A stretch of 64,000 nt of DNA from the NCBI RefSeq assembly GCF_000425125.1, contig NZ_KE384310.1, positions 160,014 through 224,013 of the forward strand. Reading direction: 5' to 3'. The translations under genes were made by a program, and so were the position numbers. Shown here piece by piece: positions 35,687 through 43,836 of this stretch. The notes beneath the pieces were generated by a model that was given only the letters and a program-made list of their open reading frames with translations, was not told the DNA's origin and made no database searches. Source of the DNA: Paenibacillus taiwanensis DSM 18679 (GTDB lineage Bacteria; Bacillota; Bacilli; Paenibacillales; Paenibacillaceae). Within the stretch, counting starts at the first letter, position 1. Each line of letters opens with the position of its first letter.

Positions 35687-36139
35687 GTGGTAATTACAAC
35701 AGTTAAATATCGCTTTAGACCATTCCGCCAGCCCGACAAAATAGGGGACACATTCGAGCATGACGGCAAGATGTATCTTGTACTGGGTATCGAACGCTAT
35801 GAGTTGTATGGCGGTCTGATGACAATATGGTATACGGTACAGGACTTGAGCCAAACAGGTTATACCTCAAGGCCTCATGTCTACGATCATAATGATGGTG
35901 TTGAATTTGTTGCCCAAGATAAATTCGAAAGTGAAAAGTTAAAAGCAATACAATTAGGAACTCTGCACGTTTACAAAGACCGAACTTACAAGGTCATGGA
36001 ATACACGGAAATAGAATTTGTTGGAACAGACATGAAACTATCGTTTATATCGCGTCCTGTACATCCAATCAATCACAAGGAAGCTAAGGCAAAGCTAACC
36101 AATGAGCGGCGTAAGAAACTAAAGCTGGAAGTATTTTAA
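35687..36139 (+). CDS. 150-aa phage protein, unknown function
   Basis: GTG 35687 follows GGGGAGGAG by 7 bases. The N-terminal half is beta-rich (FRQPDKIGDTFEHDGKMYLV). The C-terminus is basic. No motif is recognised. Confidence 0.6.
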   Translation: MVITTVKYRFRPFRQPDKIGDTFEHDGKMYLVLGIERYELYGGLMTIWYTVQDLSQTGYTSRPHVYDHNDGVEFVAQDKFESEKLKAIQLGTLHVYKDRTYKVMEYTEIEFVGTDMKLSFISRPVHPINHKEAKAKLTNERRKKLKLEVF

Positions 36140-36169
36140 GGCCTTATGGCCTAAAGGGAGAGATAAGAG

Positions 36170-36496
36170 GTGAAACGGAAAATAGCCAGTCGGAAATTAA
36201 AAAGAAGTTGTGATTGTTGTGGTTGCTCATTTGAAAAGGGTGAGACTTACTACCACAAAAGAAATGTAATGCACTTTTATGATGGTAGAGACGAAATCAT
36301 CATAGGTGTGAACAAAACCAAGTGTCCTAAGTGCCACTACAGGCAACAAGATAGCGAACGACGCTATGAACAATTCCGACAAACTTGCCAACATAAAAAG
36401 ATAGAATTCATCCGCGAAGTATGGGATTACATTCCGGGCGAAGCAGTGATGGAGCCGCAATATGATGTATGCCATCTCTGCGGAAATACACTATGA
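36170..36496 (+). CDS. 108-aa zinc-finger phage protein
   Basis: Three cysteine pairs: CDCCGC, CPKC and CHLC. GTG 36170 has AAGGGAGAG upstream. The stop overlaps the next micro-ORF (ATGA). Confidence 0.65.
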   Translation: MKRKIASRKLKRSCDCCGCSFEKGETYYHKRNVMHFYDGRDEIIIGVNKTKCPKCHYRQQDSERRYEQFRQTCQHKKIEFIREVWDYIPGEAVMEPQYDVCHLCGNTL

Positions 36497-36549
36497 ATGA
36501 TGAAGAGTACAAACGATATCAACGTGGAGAGTTAAAAATAACAGTTTAG
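36493..36549 (+). CDS. 18-aa possible micro-ORF
   Basis: ATGA overlap with the upstream stop; the product is MNDEEYKRYQRGELKITV. It is too short to be sure. Confidence 0.3.
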   Translation: MNDEEYKRYQRGELKITV

Positions 36550-36579
36550 GGCCTTATGGCCCTCTAAGGGGGATAACAA

Positions 36580-36831
36580 GTGCCTTCTAAATATATCAAG
36601 CCAATATGCGATTGTGGTGCAGAGCTATTTTTTACAAGAGAAGAAGGACAAGTAATGACGTACAAGATACTCAAGAACGGAATGCTCGCAAAAAGACCTG
36701 TTCACAAAGGTGTTGAGTTTAATGCAAACCATGGCTACTTAATTTGCTTACAGTGCAGAAAAGAGTACGAGTACAATGCTTCCTATTTTGGGGAACACAA
36801 GTGGAAAGCTTTACGCGGTGATGAAATATAA
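36580..36831 (+). CDS. 83-aa zinc-ribbon-like phage protein
   Basis: CDCG and CLQC pairs about 48 residues apart. GTG 36580 follows AAGGGGGATAAC. The repeat GGCCTTATGGCC before it and before 36170 marks a small repeated inter-gene element. Confidence 0.6.
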   Translation: MPSKYIKPICDCGAELFFTREEGQVMTYKILKNGMLAKRPVHKGVEFNANHGYLICLQCRKEYEYNASYFGEHKWKALRGDEI

Positions 36832-36844
36832 GGGAGACATTTTT

Positions 36845-37075
36845 ATGAACAAGAATCAGCGTATTGTAGTCGAATGGTTAACTAATTGTAATTTGAATTT
36901 TATGGATAACCTCGTTGAACTAGAAGGAAGTTTCGATGACAGCGGAACTATTCCCGAAGAAGTGAGAGAGGCCTACGACGGATTTACGTATGTACAGAAA
37001 CTCGAAGTTGTCAAAAAGTCAGCTAGCAACCTTCATAAGGGGGATAGATATGGATTGGCAAAAACTTATAAATGA
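36845..37075 (+). CDS. 76-aa acidic phage protein, unknown function
   Basis: ATG 36845 with AGGGAGAC upstream. An acidic middle (DNLVELEGSFDDSGTIPEE) is followed by helices. It overlaps the next gene by 26 bases. Confidence 0.6.
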   Translation: MNKNQRIVVEWLTNCNLNFMDNLVELEGSFDDSGTIPEEVREAYDGFTYVQKLEVVKKSASNLHKGDRYGLAKTYK

Positions 37076-37373
37076 TTTGATAGAGTCAAATAAAGCTGCT
37101 AAGGATGCAGCAGCGGCGGTAAGTGATGGAGGGTCTGCAAACTTAGATTCTGTGTTTTTACGGATTCCTCGACAGCAGGAAATTAAGGTGCTAAAGGCTA
37201 TACAAGAGGCTGGATTGTATTGTCGCTGCAAGCGCCAATGGATCGGACAAGGATACATGATAACACCAACATGCGGCGGCATGGCTGATAAGAGATACAA
37301 GGCCGTTATTGTTATGGTGGATGAGCTTAAAGCTCGTGGATGGGATGCAATAGCCTACAGGCAAGTAGATTGA
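37050..37373 (+). CDS. 107-aa phage protein, unknown function
   Basis: ATG 37050 follows AAGGGGGATAGAT. Helical N-terminus, then a possible ligand-binding part (KRQWIGQGYMITPTCGG). No known motif. Confidence 0.6.
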   Translation: MDWQKLINDLIESNKAAKDAAAAVSDGGSANLDSVFLRIPRQQEIKVLKAIQEAGLYCRCKRQWIGQGYMITPTCGGMADKRYKAVIVMVDELKARGWDAIAYRQVD

Positions 37374-37393
37374 GTTCTAAGGGGGATAACGGA

Positions 37394-37606
37394 TTGATTA
37401 ACATAATGGCATTAATAAAAGATGGTGGGAATGAAACGTTACAGATGCCTCATGAATGGATTGGAAAATTAGCAAAATCAATTGTTTCAAAAGGCTCAGA
37501 AACTGTTCATGTAGGCAATGGAAAATCTCATGAAGTTGTTGGCTTTGTAGTGTCTGGGAAAGAAGCAGGACAGAGAGTAATCATGCTTGGTATCAAAGGA
37601 GAGTGA
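37394..37606 (+). CDS. 70-aa phage protein, unknown function
   Basis: TTG 37394 is 8 bases past AAGGGGGATAAC; an ATG at 37406 is the alternative. A small beta-rich product (VHVGNGKSHEVVGFVVSG). Confidence 0.55.
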   Translation: MINIMALIKDGGNETLQMPHEWIGKLAKSIVSKGSETVHVGNGKSHEVVGFVVSGKEAGQRVIMLGIKGE

Positions 37607-37611
37607 ACATA

Positions 37612-37755
37612 ATGAATAAAAGTACGTTAAGCAAATCAGAAACTATCAATGCCCTAGATCAGATAACAGAAATGACAGACAAGGAAATAGATATTAACCA
37701 TGAATGGATACGTATAGTTGCACAATCGGCGTTATGCCATGTCAAACGGAAATAG
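37612..37755 (+). CDS. 47-aa phage protein, unknown function
   Basis: ATG 37612 follows AAAGGAGAGTGAAC. Helical, acidic product (TINALDQITEMTDKEIDINH). It overlaps the next gene. Confidence 0.5.
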   Translation: MNKSTLSKSETINALDQITEMTDKEIDINHEWIRIVAQSALCHVKRK

Positions 37756-37931
37756 GACATCTAAATACACAGCTCCAAGACGCACTAAACGTACTTACCA
37801 AACTAGACGAGTGGTGGAACGAGGGACTTACCACATATAGACCATGTGATGCTGAGTTAATAGAAATATGTTGTAACGCTGAGGCGGCCATACAACGCAT
37901 ACAAGGGGATAAAGGGGAGGTAACAAGCTAA
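37734..37931 (+). CDS. 65-aa helical phage protein, unknown function
   Basis: ATG 37734 lies inside the end of the upstream gene; the ribosome site is weak, so translation is probably coupled. Helical with TLTKLDEWW-like aromatic cluster. Confidence 0.5.
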   Translation: MPCQTEIGHLNTQLQDALNVLTKLDEWWNEGLTTYRPCDAELIEICCNAEAAIQRIQGDKGEVTS

Positions 37932-38155
37932 TGATTGTGTACGCAGTAGTATACGGGAGTGACAGTTCATTCTTTTACAATTTTGAAATTGATGATTATA
38001 CGATGGACTTGGATGGTGAGTGCTTGTTACCAACCGTAGAAATAGCACAAGAACTTATATGTGAGCGGATTGGAGTACACAACAAGATAGCGAAGGTAAC
38101 CATACATCAGATCACAAAAAACGGATCTAAAGAGTATAGCGTTGAGATTCTCTAG
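37931..38155 (+). CDS. 74-aa phage protein, unknown function
   Basis: ATG 37931 has GGGGAGGTAAC upstream. Beta-rich (IVYAVVYGSDSSFFYNFEID). No motif recognised. Confidence 0.6.
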   Translation: MIVYAVVYGSDSSFFYNFEIDDYTMDLDGECLLPTVEIAQELICERIGVHNKIAKVTIHQITKNGSKEYSVEIL

Positions 38156-38170
38156 GGGAGGAAATATAAA

Positions 38171-38434
38171 ATGGCTAAAGTGAAAATTGTAATCGAAGAG
38201 GAATTGAAATATCGGAAAGCTGCAATTGTTGAGATTCCAGACGGCATTCCAGGAACAATTGACGAATATCTTGACAAGGCAGAGGCAATTGCTTACACGG
38301 CAGCTGATATTGTGTCTAGTCTAAAAAACTTAGGGTGCAAGATAGAAAGTTTTAATGAAGGTTTTGAAAGCCCTCGCTATGAAGATGCAGAAATTGTAGA
38401 TTACGAGATTCTAGGGGAGGTAACAGAGTCATGA
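38171..38434 (+). CDS. 87-aa acidic phage protein, unknown function
   Basis: ATG 38171 with GGGGAGG upstream. Acidic, mixed alpha/beta (AKVKIVIEEELKYRK). It overlaps the next start by 4 bases. Confidence 0.6.
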   Translation: MAKVKIVIEEELKYRKAAIVEIPDGIPGTIDEYLDKAEAIAYTAADIVSSLKNLGCKIESFNEGFESPRYEDAEIVDYEILGEVTES

Positions 38435-38679
38435 CAAACACATTTAAAACCGAAATTACTAGCGACGGATATGTAGAGACACTTGTCTGGCAAGGGAAGG
38501 AGTATACAAAAAGGTATGTAAGAACTGAATACGGAAGTAGGGGATTAGATCAATCATTCGAATACGAGATGTTGCCTGATAATCTTATTGAAGCGTTAGA
38601 AGGCGGGGAAGTATTGGATATTATGGATGCTCTGAAATTCGCAGATGATGATTTTGAAGATGAGGAGGAAGAGTCATGA
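38431..38679 (+). CDS. 82-aa acidic phage protein, unknown function
   Basis: ATG overlaps the previous stop (ATGA); GGGGAGG upstream. The C-terminus is strongly acidic (DDDFEDEEEES). Confidence 0.6.
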   Translation: MTNTFKTEITSDGYVETLVWQGKEYTKRYVRTEYGSRGLDQSFEYEMLPDNLIEALEGGEVLDIMDALKFADDDFEDEEEES

Positions 38680-39047
38680 CACAGTATACAAGAGAGCAGA
38701 TATTGAGTATGCCAGCAGGGAGTGAACTGGATGAGATAGCTGGAGTTATCGTGATGGGGGCGAAGGTCAATACTCATCGAAACGGATGGATTAAGTACGG
38801 GGACCTGTCGACATATCCAAAACGGTATTCAGAAGATATTTCAGCAGCATTTGAATTAGTAGATAAACTTAGCAGGGGAAGAATAGATAACTCATTCGTT
38901 CTTGAGTTTCATTATGAAAGATATTACGCAAGGTTTGGTGAAGTACCATTCAGGCCATATCGACACGAGATTTTTATTACAGCCCCAGAAGCCATCACCA
39001 AAGCAGCTATATTAGCCATGATGGAGTCAGGAGGTACAGAGGAATGA
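38676..39047 (+). CDS. 123-aa phage protein, unknown function
   Basis: ATG overlaps the previous stop (ATGA); GAGGAGGAAGAG upstream. It contains ILSMPAGSELDEIAGVIVMG, a pattern seen in uncharacterised Firmicute phage proteins that often carry a short DUF2591-like domain. Confidence 0.6.
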   Translation: MTQYTREQILSMPAGSELDEIAGVIVMGAKVNTHRNGWIKYGDLSTYPKRYSEDISAAFELVDKLSRGRIDNSFVLEFHYERYYARFGEVPFRPYRHEIFITAPEAITKAAILAMMESGGTEE

Positions 39048-39118
39048 ATGAATTGTGGATTTCAATTGCGTTTATTCTGATTTGGGGTGCGACAGAATGG
39101 AAGAGTTGGAGGGCTTAG
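39044..39118 (+). CDS. 24-aa single-span membrane microprotein
   Basis: ATGA overlap with the upstream stop and GAGG nearby. The product NELWISIAFILIWGATEWKS is one hydrophobic helix with charged ends. It keeps the operon's coupled rhythm, so it is likely translated. Confidence 0.5.
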   Translation: MNELWISIAFILIWGATEWKSWRA

Positions 39119-39121
39119 AGG

Positions 39122-39481
39122 ATGAGTAAACAAATCAAACGCAAGTACAAGACAGTACGACGGGAGTTTAACAAAGACCTTTATGTGAGAGCGAGTCAAA
39201 ATAAAGCACTGGCTGTAATGATTATAAAGACGTACACAGCCAGCCAGCACAGAAGACATATCATGAAGATTTGGGAACTGTTAGGGTTTCATCACAAAGA
39301 AGCGTATAAAGACTATTGTGACAAGCTTATGGGAAGACATCTGTGCGGCAGGGACGAACTAATGAACTCATTACACTTTGCTGAACGTGATTTATATGAC
39401 AAGTATATACGAAGAATTCCAGAACGTTATGCAATGGGTGAAGCGCTTGGGGTTGCATATCGAGTGTTGAAGGGAGCTTAG
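39122..39481 (+). CDS. 119-aa basic phage protein, unknown function
   Basis: ATG 39122, 3 bases after the microprotein stop. Lys/Arg-rich N-terminus (SKQIKRKYKTVRREF), helical, two Cys. No motif recognised. Confidence 0.6.
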   Translation: MSKQIKRKYKTVRREFNKDLYVRASQNKALAVMIIKTYTASQHRRHIMKIWELLGFHHKEAYKDYCDKLMGRHLCGRDELMNSLHFAERDLYDKYIRRIPERYAMGEALGVAYRVLKGA

Positions 39482-39484
39482 GGG

Positions 39485-39709
39485 ATGAGTAGAGCTATCA
39501 AACCAAGATACAATTTTAAGTTTGGAGACCTTATTGAGAACGACTACGCCAGCCACGAAAATCCAAGACGGATCGGCATTTTTGTCAGAAAAAACAGTAA
39601 AGGTCATTTTGAAATGACGGATGGCAAAGGGACGTTTTGGTTATCAGCTGCTGACAATGACAAACTCGTTAAAATTGGAAGTGTGCTTAGTCTGGAGGTT
39701 CAGGGATGA
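39485..39709 (+). CDS. 74-aa phage protein, unknown function
   Basis: ATG 39485 with AAGGGAGCTTAGGGG upstream. Small beta-barrel-like pattern (RRIGIFVRKNSKGHFEMTDG). Confidence 0.6.
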   Translation: MSRAIKPRYNFKFGDLIENDYASHENPRRIGIFVRKNSKGHFEMTDGKGTFWLSAADNDKLVKIGSVLSLEVQG

Positions 39710-40194
39710 GTAGACCAATCAAGTTTAGAGGCAAACAGATTGATAACGGTGAGTGGGTATATGGCAATTTAATAAGAATGAATAATGAAGTCGGATGTGG
39801 GGAACCTCCTGTATTTTCAAACTGTTGGATCATGGAAATTAAAGATGAGCTTGAAATACGGTCATTTGCTGATGATTGTACTGTATGGACGGACAACGAA
39901 CTTATACAAGTAGATCCCGAAACAGTAGGACAATACACAGGTGATAATGATCGAGGGTATGAGGGCGACATTCTGGAATGGATAGAGCCGATTAGAAGCG
40001 AACATGGTGACATCGAGGATTATGAACACTGTCGTGGAGTAGTGGAATGGGATAACGAAAGATCGGGATTTATTGTTCGTTGCGCCAACGGAAATGAATG
40101 GTTAGACGATCTTATGAATATCACTGTCATAGGCAACATATACGAGCACCCACACCTCCTGAAAGGAGAAGATACAAATGCCAACATTAAATGA
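39706..40194 (+). CDS. YopX-family phage protein
   Basis: A 162-aa protein with the YopX hallmarks: start RPIKFRGKQIDNGEWVYGNL, VDPETVGQYTG and GDILEWIEPI (bearing the usual D-x-x-G/D loops) and C-terminal IGNIYEHPHLL. YopX proteins are common in Firmicute phages; their function is unknown. ATGA overlap with the gene upstream. Confidence 0.85.
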   Translation: MSRPIKFRGKQIDNGEWVYGNLIRMNNEVGCGEPPVFSNCWIMEIKDELEIRSFADDCTVWTDNELIQVDPETVGQYTGDNDRGYEGDILEWIEPIRSEHGDIEDYEHCRGVVEWDNERSGFIVRCANGNEWLDDLMNITVIGNIYEHPHLLKGEDTNANIK

Positions 40195-40660
40195 GTTTTG
40201 GGATGATTTCAAAGAAAGGGATAATCGGAGGGAGTCGGAGAAGCAACCTGAACGTGATTGGCAAGAAGATTGGGAACACGTAGAAATAATGAGACATGGT
40301 AAAACATTATGCAACATTCCTCTTCCGATAAAAACCATGCATGGAGAGATACGAGACGATACAGATGTCTTGGCATACTGGCTACAGGATGTTAAACAGC
40401 TCAGAGAACGCGTAATAAGCCTTGAAATCGATGCGCGGTACTGGAAAGGTAAATACCTAACAGCCTGCGAAGAGACAGCCAGAGAGAAGCAGAGAGCAAA
40501 TGATATTAAAGAAAAGTACGATTCATTAATGTTGATGCTTAAAGAAGCTACTGAGGTAATGACATGGAGAAATACAGGCGATGGAGTAGATCAAGGTATT
40601 AAGATGATATACAGGTGGTTGTTAGAGAGAAGCCCTGAAAGCAAGTCAGACAAGCTATGA
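40178..40660 (+). CDS. 160-aa coiled-coil phage protein, unknown function
   Basis: ATG 40178 lies inside the YopX end with GAAAGGAGAAG upstream. Helical and charged throughout (EETAREKQRANDIKEKYDSL). Confidence 0.6.
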   Translation: MPTLNEFWDDFKERDNRRESEKQPERDWQEDWEHVEIMRHGKTLCNIPLPIKTMHGEIRDDTDVLAYWLQDVKQLRERVISLEIDARYWKGKYLTACEETAREKQRANDIKEKYDSLMLMLKEATEVMTWRNTGDGVDQGIKMIYRWLLERSPESKSDKL

Positions 40661-40670
40661 GGTGATATAC

Positions 40671-40751
40671 ATGGATAACGCATGGGCACTGTACTGGACA
40701 TGCCGGCACTACATACCAAAGCAGCTAAGGAGGCTAAGCCGTGGACGATGA
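40671..40751 (+). CDS. 26-aa possible small protein
   Basis: ATG 40671 with GAGGTGATAT upstream; product DNAWALYWTCRHYIPKQLRR, basic and aromatic. Overlaps the next start. Confidence 0.4.
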   Translation: MDNAWALYWTCRHYIPKQLRRLSRGR

Positions 40752-40875
40752 TACGCTTACTAGATTGGGTATATACCGGCGTATGATGCCGATCCTAGCA
40801 AACTGTCGCAAGATGGCCAAGAGCAATGCTAGAAAAGCACGTTACCAAGATGAGATAGATAGACACCAAGAATGA
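40741..40875 (+). CDS. 44-aa basic phage protein, unknown function
   Basis: GTG 40741 is 6 bases past AAGGAGG. Product is Arg/Lys-rich (GIYRRMMPILANCRKMAKSN). Confidence 0.5.
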   Translation: MDDDTLTRLGIYRRMMPILANCRKMAKSNARKARYQDEIDRHQE

Positions 40876-40904
40876 ATAAATCAACTCGAAGGGAGAGTAA
40901 AATC

Positions 40905-41090
40905 ATGAAACTATATCGTCACACAGCACGTCCGTTTGATCCCAATATTATTAAATTGGATCGCGCAGAAATGCGACGGGCAGAAGAATCATTAACTGTA
41001 GGCCAGATGACAGATGAAGATTGGGCCAATCACGGACCTCGCAACCCTAATCCTAACAAACATCGCAGGAAGAGAGGAGACGTAGCATGA
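40905..41090 (+). CDS. 61-aa phage protein, unknown function
   Basis: ATG 40905 follows AAGGGAGAG; an upstream in-frame ATG has no site. Basic C-terminus (NKHRRKRGDVA). It overlaps the rusA start (ATGA). Confidence 0.55.
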   Translation: MKLYRHTARPFDPNIIKLDRAEMRRAEESLTVGQMTDEDWANHGPRNPNPNKHRRKRGDVA

Positions 41091-41488
41091 GGATCAACAT
41101 TAAGCCAATGGGAGCCGTACGGATGACTCAGAAAGGTAAGTACATGGACCCTAACGCACTACGATACCTCAACTACAAGCAAGAGATAGCATATAAGATG
41201 CGTCAGACCGTATCAGCAGCTAAATTAGGTCCAATAGCGGTAAAGGTTACATTCCACATGTTGATACCAGAGAGTTGGACACACAAGCGCCGACACGCAT
41301 TAGTAGGTCAACATTGTGCCAAAAAGCCAGACATAGACAATCTCATCAAGGGAGTGTTCGACGCAGCCAACGGCATCCTCTGGAAGGACGATAATCAGGT
41401 AGTGATGGTGGAGTCACAAAAGAGATACGCACTCATACCAGGCATCGAAATCGAGGTAGAAGAGTTGAGCAACGAAAATGCAGCATAG
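41087..41488 (+). CDS. rusA: RusA-type Holliday junction resolvase
   Basis: A 133-aa endonuclease: KPDIDNLIKGVFDAANGILWKDDNQV contains the conserved acidic residues of the RusA fold. It cuts branched DNA made in phage recombination and replication. GAGGAGACG upstream. It is the last recognisable DNA-metabolism gene before the late regulator. Confidence 0.9.
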   Translation: MRINIKPMGAVRMTQKGKYMDPNALRYLNYKQEIAYKMRQTVSAAKLGPIAVKVTFHMLIPESWTHKRRHALVGQHCAKKPDIDNLIKGVFDAANGILWKDDNQVVMVESQKRYALIPGIEIEVEELSNENAA

Positions 41489-41666
41489 TTGGCTATATGG
41501 GAGTTGGATACAGGCAGGACGTGATTATGTGCTTGTGAGCGATTCTGAGCAGGTGTGTGGCGTTTTACGAATACTAGATGATGAAACATTCGTGCGAGTG
41601 CAAAAACGTCACCACAAGGCGTGTAGAAGCTCTGGTGATAAATTGTTGATAATGAAAGAATTATAG
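41478..41666 (+). CDS. 62-aa phage protein, unknown function
   Basis: ATG 41478 overlaps the rusA end by 11 bases. Beta-rich (SWIQAGRDYVLVSDSEQVCG). No motif recognised. Confidence 0.5.
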   Translation: MQHSWLYGSWIQAGRDYVLVSDSEQVCGVLRILDDETFVRVQKRHHKACRSSGDKLLIMKEL

Positions 41667-41715
41667 AGAATTAATGAGTAAAACGACGAAAAATAAGGTT
41701 TTATTGAACAATTTG

Positions 41716-41724
41716 TGGTATAAT
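41716..41724 (+). promoter_or_regulatory. Extended -10 promoter
   Basis: TGGTATAAT, an extended -10 element, 49 bases before the 355-aa gene. No good -35 is seen. Confidence 0.5.
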
Positions 41725-41772
41725 AGAACCATAAATCATTGTATTCGGATACGAAAACTAGGAGGCGTAAAC

Positions 41773-42840
41773 GTGAACAAACTCAATGAACTTAATAGTC
41801 AGCTACAAATGGCAGTAATGAACGGAGATGAAGCTGCAGTGGAGATTTTGAGAACACAAATTGAGTCAGAGAAGAAGTCCAGCATAGAACACCTACGGCA
41901 TGAGTTAAACGCAGAGTATCAACGTGGAGCCCTGAAGGACGATGGCAAAATAGCTGCACTTAACGAGCAGATACAGAGCATTGAGCAAGCACAACGTTTA
42001 GAGGTTGCTTCTAGCGAGATTGCTGGTGCCATGGATGAGATGGAGATCGATGGTATCCCATTACGGCACATGTTTTTAAACGAGGATAACAAAAGTGCAG
42101 AGGCAGCATATCAAGCAGTAAGTATATTTATAAAAATGATGATGACCGAACGAGAAAAACAGAGATTAAAAGAACTAGCTGAATATGATAGAAAACTATG
42201 GATAAAACAACAAGAGAATGAACAGTTGAAGAAAAGTCATGATGAGGTATTTAGCGTAAATGCGGAGCTACGCAGGGAAATATCTATTGTGAGACTAGAA
42301 CTAGAGGAAACAGGTAACAAACGGGATGCAGCTGCGGCAGAGATCGAACGTTTGAAGAGTCAAATTGATGACCTTCGTAACGAAAAGGCAGTCGATGCTA
42401 AAGAAGCAGTTAAGGTCATAGACACTAACCTCAACACAAACTTGTCAGAATACATGAAACGTTGGAAGGATAACAGGCCAGCAATTATTAATAAACGACC
42501 ATTAGATAATTTACGATCAAGATATGGTGCAGAACTAGTAGAAACAGGTGAATATATAGAATTCTCGTTTATGGGAGAAGGGAAGTATCGGGAGGTCACA
42601 GCCGAAGAGGCAGAACGATTTCGGGCAGAAGCCGAAGCTAAAAGACAAGCTGAAGAAGCCGCTAAACTGGTTGAAAGCAGTCTTCCTATTCCCGTGATAC
42701 CCTCCGAGGGGGCAGTCAACGGACTGGATCAAACAGGATCTAGTGTGGCGATGGATGGAGAGACAGAAACGTTTGAGGAAGAAATGAGACGCCGTGTCAG
42801 CAAACTGGAGCAATTAGCAGGTATTAAGGGGGCGGCTTAG
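41773..42840 (+). CDS. 355-aa coiled-coil phage protein, unknown function
   Basis: GTG 41773 follows AGGAGGCGTAAAC; an upstream ATG in frame has no site. Long helical segments (residues ~1-190) end in a compact region with NTNLSEYMKRWKDNRPAI and a Glu/Ala-rich tail. It is transcribed from its own extended -10 promoter just before the late regulator, so it could take part in the early-late switch. No family is recognised. Confidence 0.6.
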   Translation: MNKLNELNSQLQMAVMNGDEAAVEILRTQIESEKKSSIEHLRHELNAEYQRGALKDDGKIAALNEQIQSIEQAQRLEVASSEIAGAMDEMEIDGIPLRHMFLNEDNKSAEAAYQAVSIFIKMMMTEREKQRLKELAEYDRKLWIKQQENEQLKKSHDEVFSVNAELRREISIVRLELEETGNKRDAAAAEIERLKSQIDDLRNEKAVDAKEAVKVIDTNLNTNLSEYMKRWKDNRPAIINKRPLDNLRSRYGAELVETGEYIEFSFMGEGKYREVTAEEAERFRAEAEAKRQAEEAAKLVESSLPIPVIPSEGAVNGLDQTGSSVAMDGETETFEEEMRRRVSKLEQLAGIKGAA

Positions 42841-42874
42841 GCCGTCCTTACTCCACACAGAGGAGGGATAATAT

Positions 42875-43315
42875 ATGGATAACGAACGTGTAAAGCGAAT
42901 TCTTAAGAACTACAGGAGCTACTGTTACGCAATTAAAAATGGAATAGCTCCATTTGTAAGTGATGAACGTGTAGGAATGCCAAGAGGATTGTCTTACGGT
43001 TCACGTCCACCAGTTGGGTTAAGTTCAGGCAGTCTATTCGAAAGTAGTCTTGATTATAGACAATATGAATATATAGTGACAATGATAGATGGAGCAGTAA
43101 ATGAAGTGCTTACAGATGATGAGAGATTCGTTATTCAAGGACACTATTTGGACAGAAATCCTCAACTACAACATAAGCTAGCTATGATTAGAGACGTAGA
43201 TGAATCTACAATACGCAGGTGGCACCGCAAGGCATTGAAGAAGCTGGCAATAGCATTAGAGTTTGTTCATGAACCTGAGATTATCAACCTCGACAAAGTA
43301 AAAAAAGTTTCTTAA
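42875..43315 (+). CDS. ArpU/sigma-like late transcription regulator
   Basis: A 146-aa protein whose C-terminal half is a sigma region-4-like HTH (VIQGHYLDRNPQLQHKLAMI, DESTIRRWHRKALKKLA). Such ArpU/RinA-type proteins switch on late genes. GAGGAGGGATAAT precedes the ATG. A terminator and a strong palindrome-flanked promoter follow, the expected targets. Confidence 0.82.
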   Translation: MDNERVKRILKNYRSYCYAIKNGIAPFVSDERVGMPRGLSYGSRPPVGLSSGSLFESSLDYRQYEYIVTMIDGAVNEVLTDDERFVIQGHYLDRNPQLQHKLAMIRDVDESTIRRWHRKALKKLAIALEFVHEPEIINLDKVKKVS

Positions 43316-43433
43316 TAATCGGAAAATGCACGGTATGTGCACGGTAGTCTATGCTAGAATTAAATTATCAGGAGTACATGATGACCGTCAGATAGCTAAA
43401 TGCGCAGTCGGCGGTCACATTGCTTCTATACAG

Positions 43434-43470
43434 ACAACAGTCCAAGTCGAGATGGGCTGTTGTTTTTATT
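43434..43470 (+). terminator. End of the early operon
   Basis: Stem ACAACAGTCC/GGGCTGTTGT (one wobble, 10-base loop) followed by TTTTTATTTT. Confidence 0.85.
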
Positions 43471-43503
43471 TTGTAGAATGTGAAACTATTTTTTAAAACC
43501 CTA

Positions 43504-43554
43504 TTGACGTATGTACGACAGTATTATATATTGGTATTAACAAGTCGTACATAC
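43504..43554 (+). promoter_or_regulatory. Late promoter with 11-bp inverted repeat
   Basis: TTGACG (43504-43509), 17 bases, TATATT (43527-43532). GTATGTACGAC (43509-43519) and GTCGTACATAC (43544-43554) are a perfect 11-bp inverted repeat that flanks the -10 region, with a 24-base spacer. Start of the late operon. Confidence 0.65.
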
Positions 43555-43603
43555 GACACCGATAAGCCAGATAAACTGGATGAGGTGAAAGGGGCAGAAT
43601 GAT

Positions 43604-43822
43604 ATGAAGACATGGACACGCGAAGGTTACGAAGTAGTAGAAGCAGCAATGGATCACGATTTACACCAGTTCGAAGTTATCCAAGATGGTGAAGTAGTTG
43701 CTACAATCGTACCTCCAGATATGGAGTCCATGGAACAAATCATCTCTGATCTAGACGCAGGCGACGATGTGAACGGTTGGGAAGATGGAATGGGTAACAC
43801 AATCTACATCGAAAAAAAGTAA
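43604..43822 (+). CDS. 72-aa acidic phage protein, first late gene
   Basis: ATG 43604; GAGGTGAAAGGGG upstream. Acidic, beta-rich (QFEVIQDGEVVATIVPPD). No motif recognised. It ends in AAA AAG TAA, which forms the slippery heptamer A AAA AAG with the preceding base; a -1 shift would fuse it to the HTH protein that follows. Confidence 0.65.
   Translation: MKTWTREGYEVVEAAMDHDLHQFEVIQDGEVVATIVPPDMESMEQIISDLDAGDDVNGWEDGMGNTIYIEKK
43813..43819 (+). other. Candidate -1 slippery site A AAA AAG before a TAA stop
   Basis: A(43813) AAA AAG, then the stop TAA. After a -1 shift translation would continue GTA ACT CCG CTG GAC TGT GTG ACC and read straight through the HTH gene to 43971 (a 72-aa part plus ~50 residues). 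I see no convincing downstream hairpin, so normal re-initiation at GTG 43837 is the rival reading. Confidence 0.4.
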
Positions 43823-43836
43823 CTCCGCTGGACTGT

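Noticed and set aside
41674..41772. Upstream extension of the 355-aa gene
   Set aside because: The promoter TGGTATAAT lies inside it and AGGAGG precedes the later GTG.
43371..43430. tRNA or small structured RNA
   Set aside because: TGACCG/CGGTCA arms exist but no cloverleaf or anticodon arm can be drawn.
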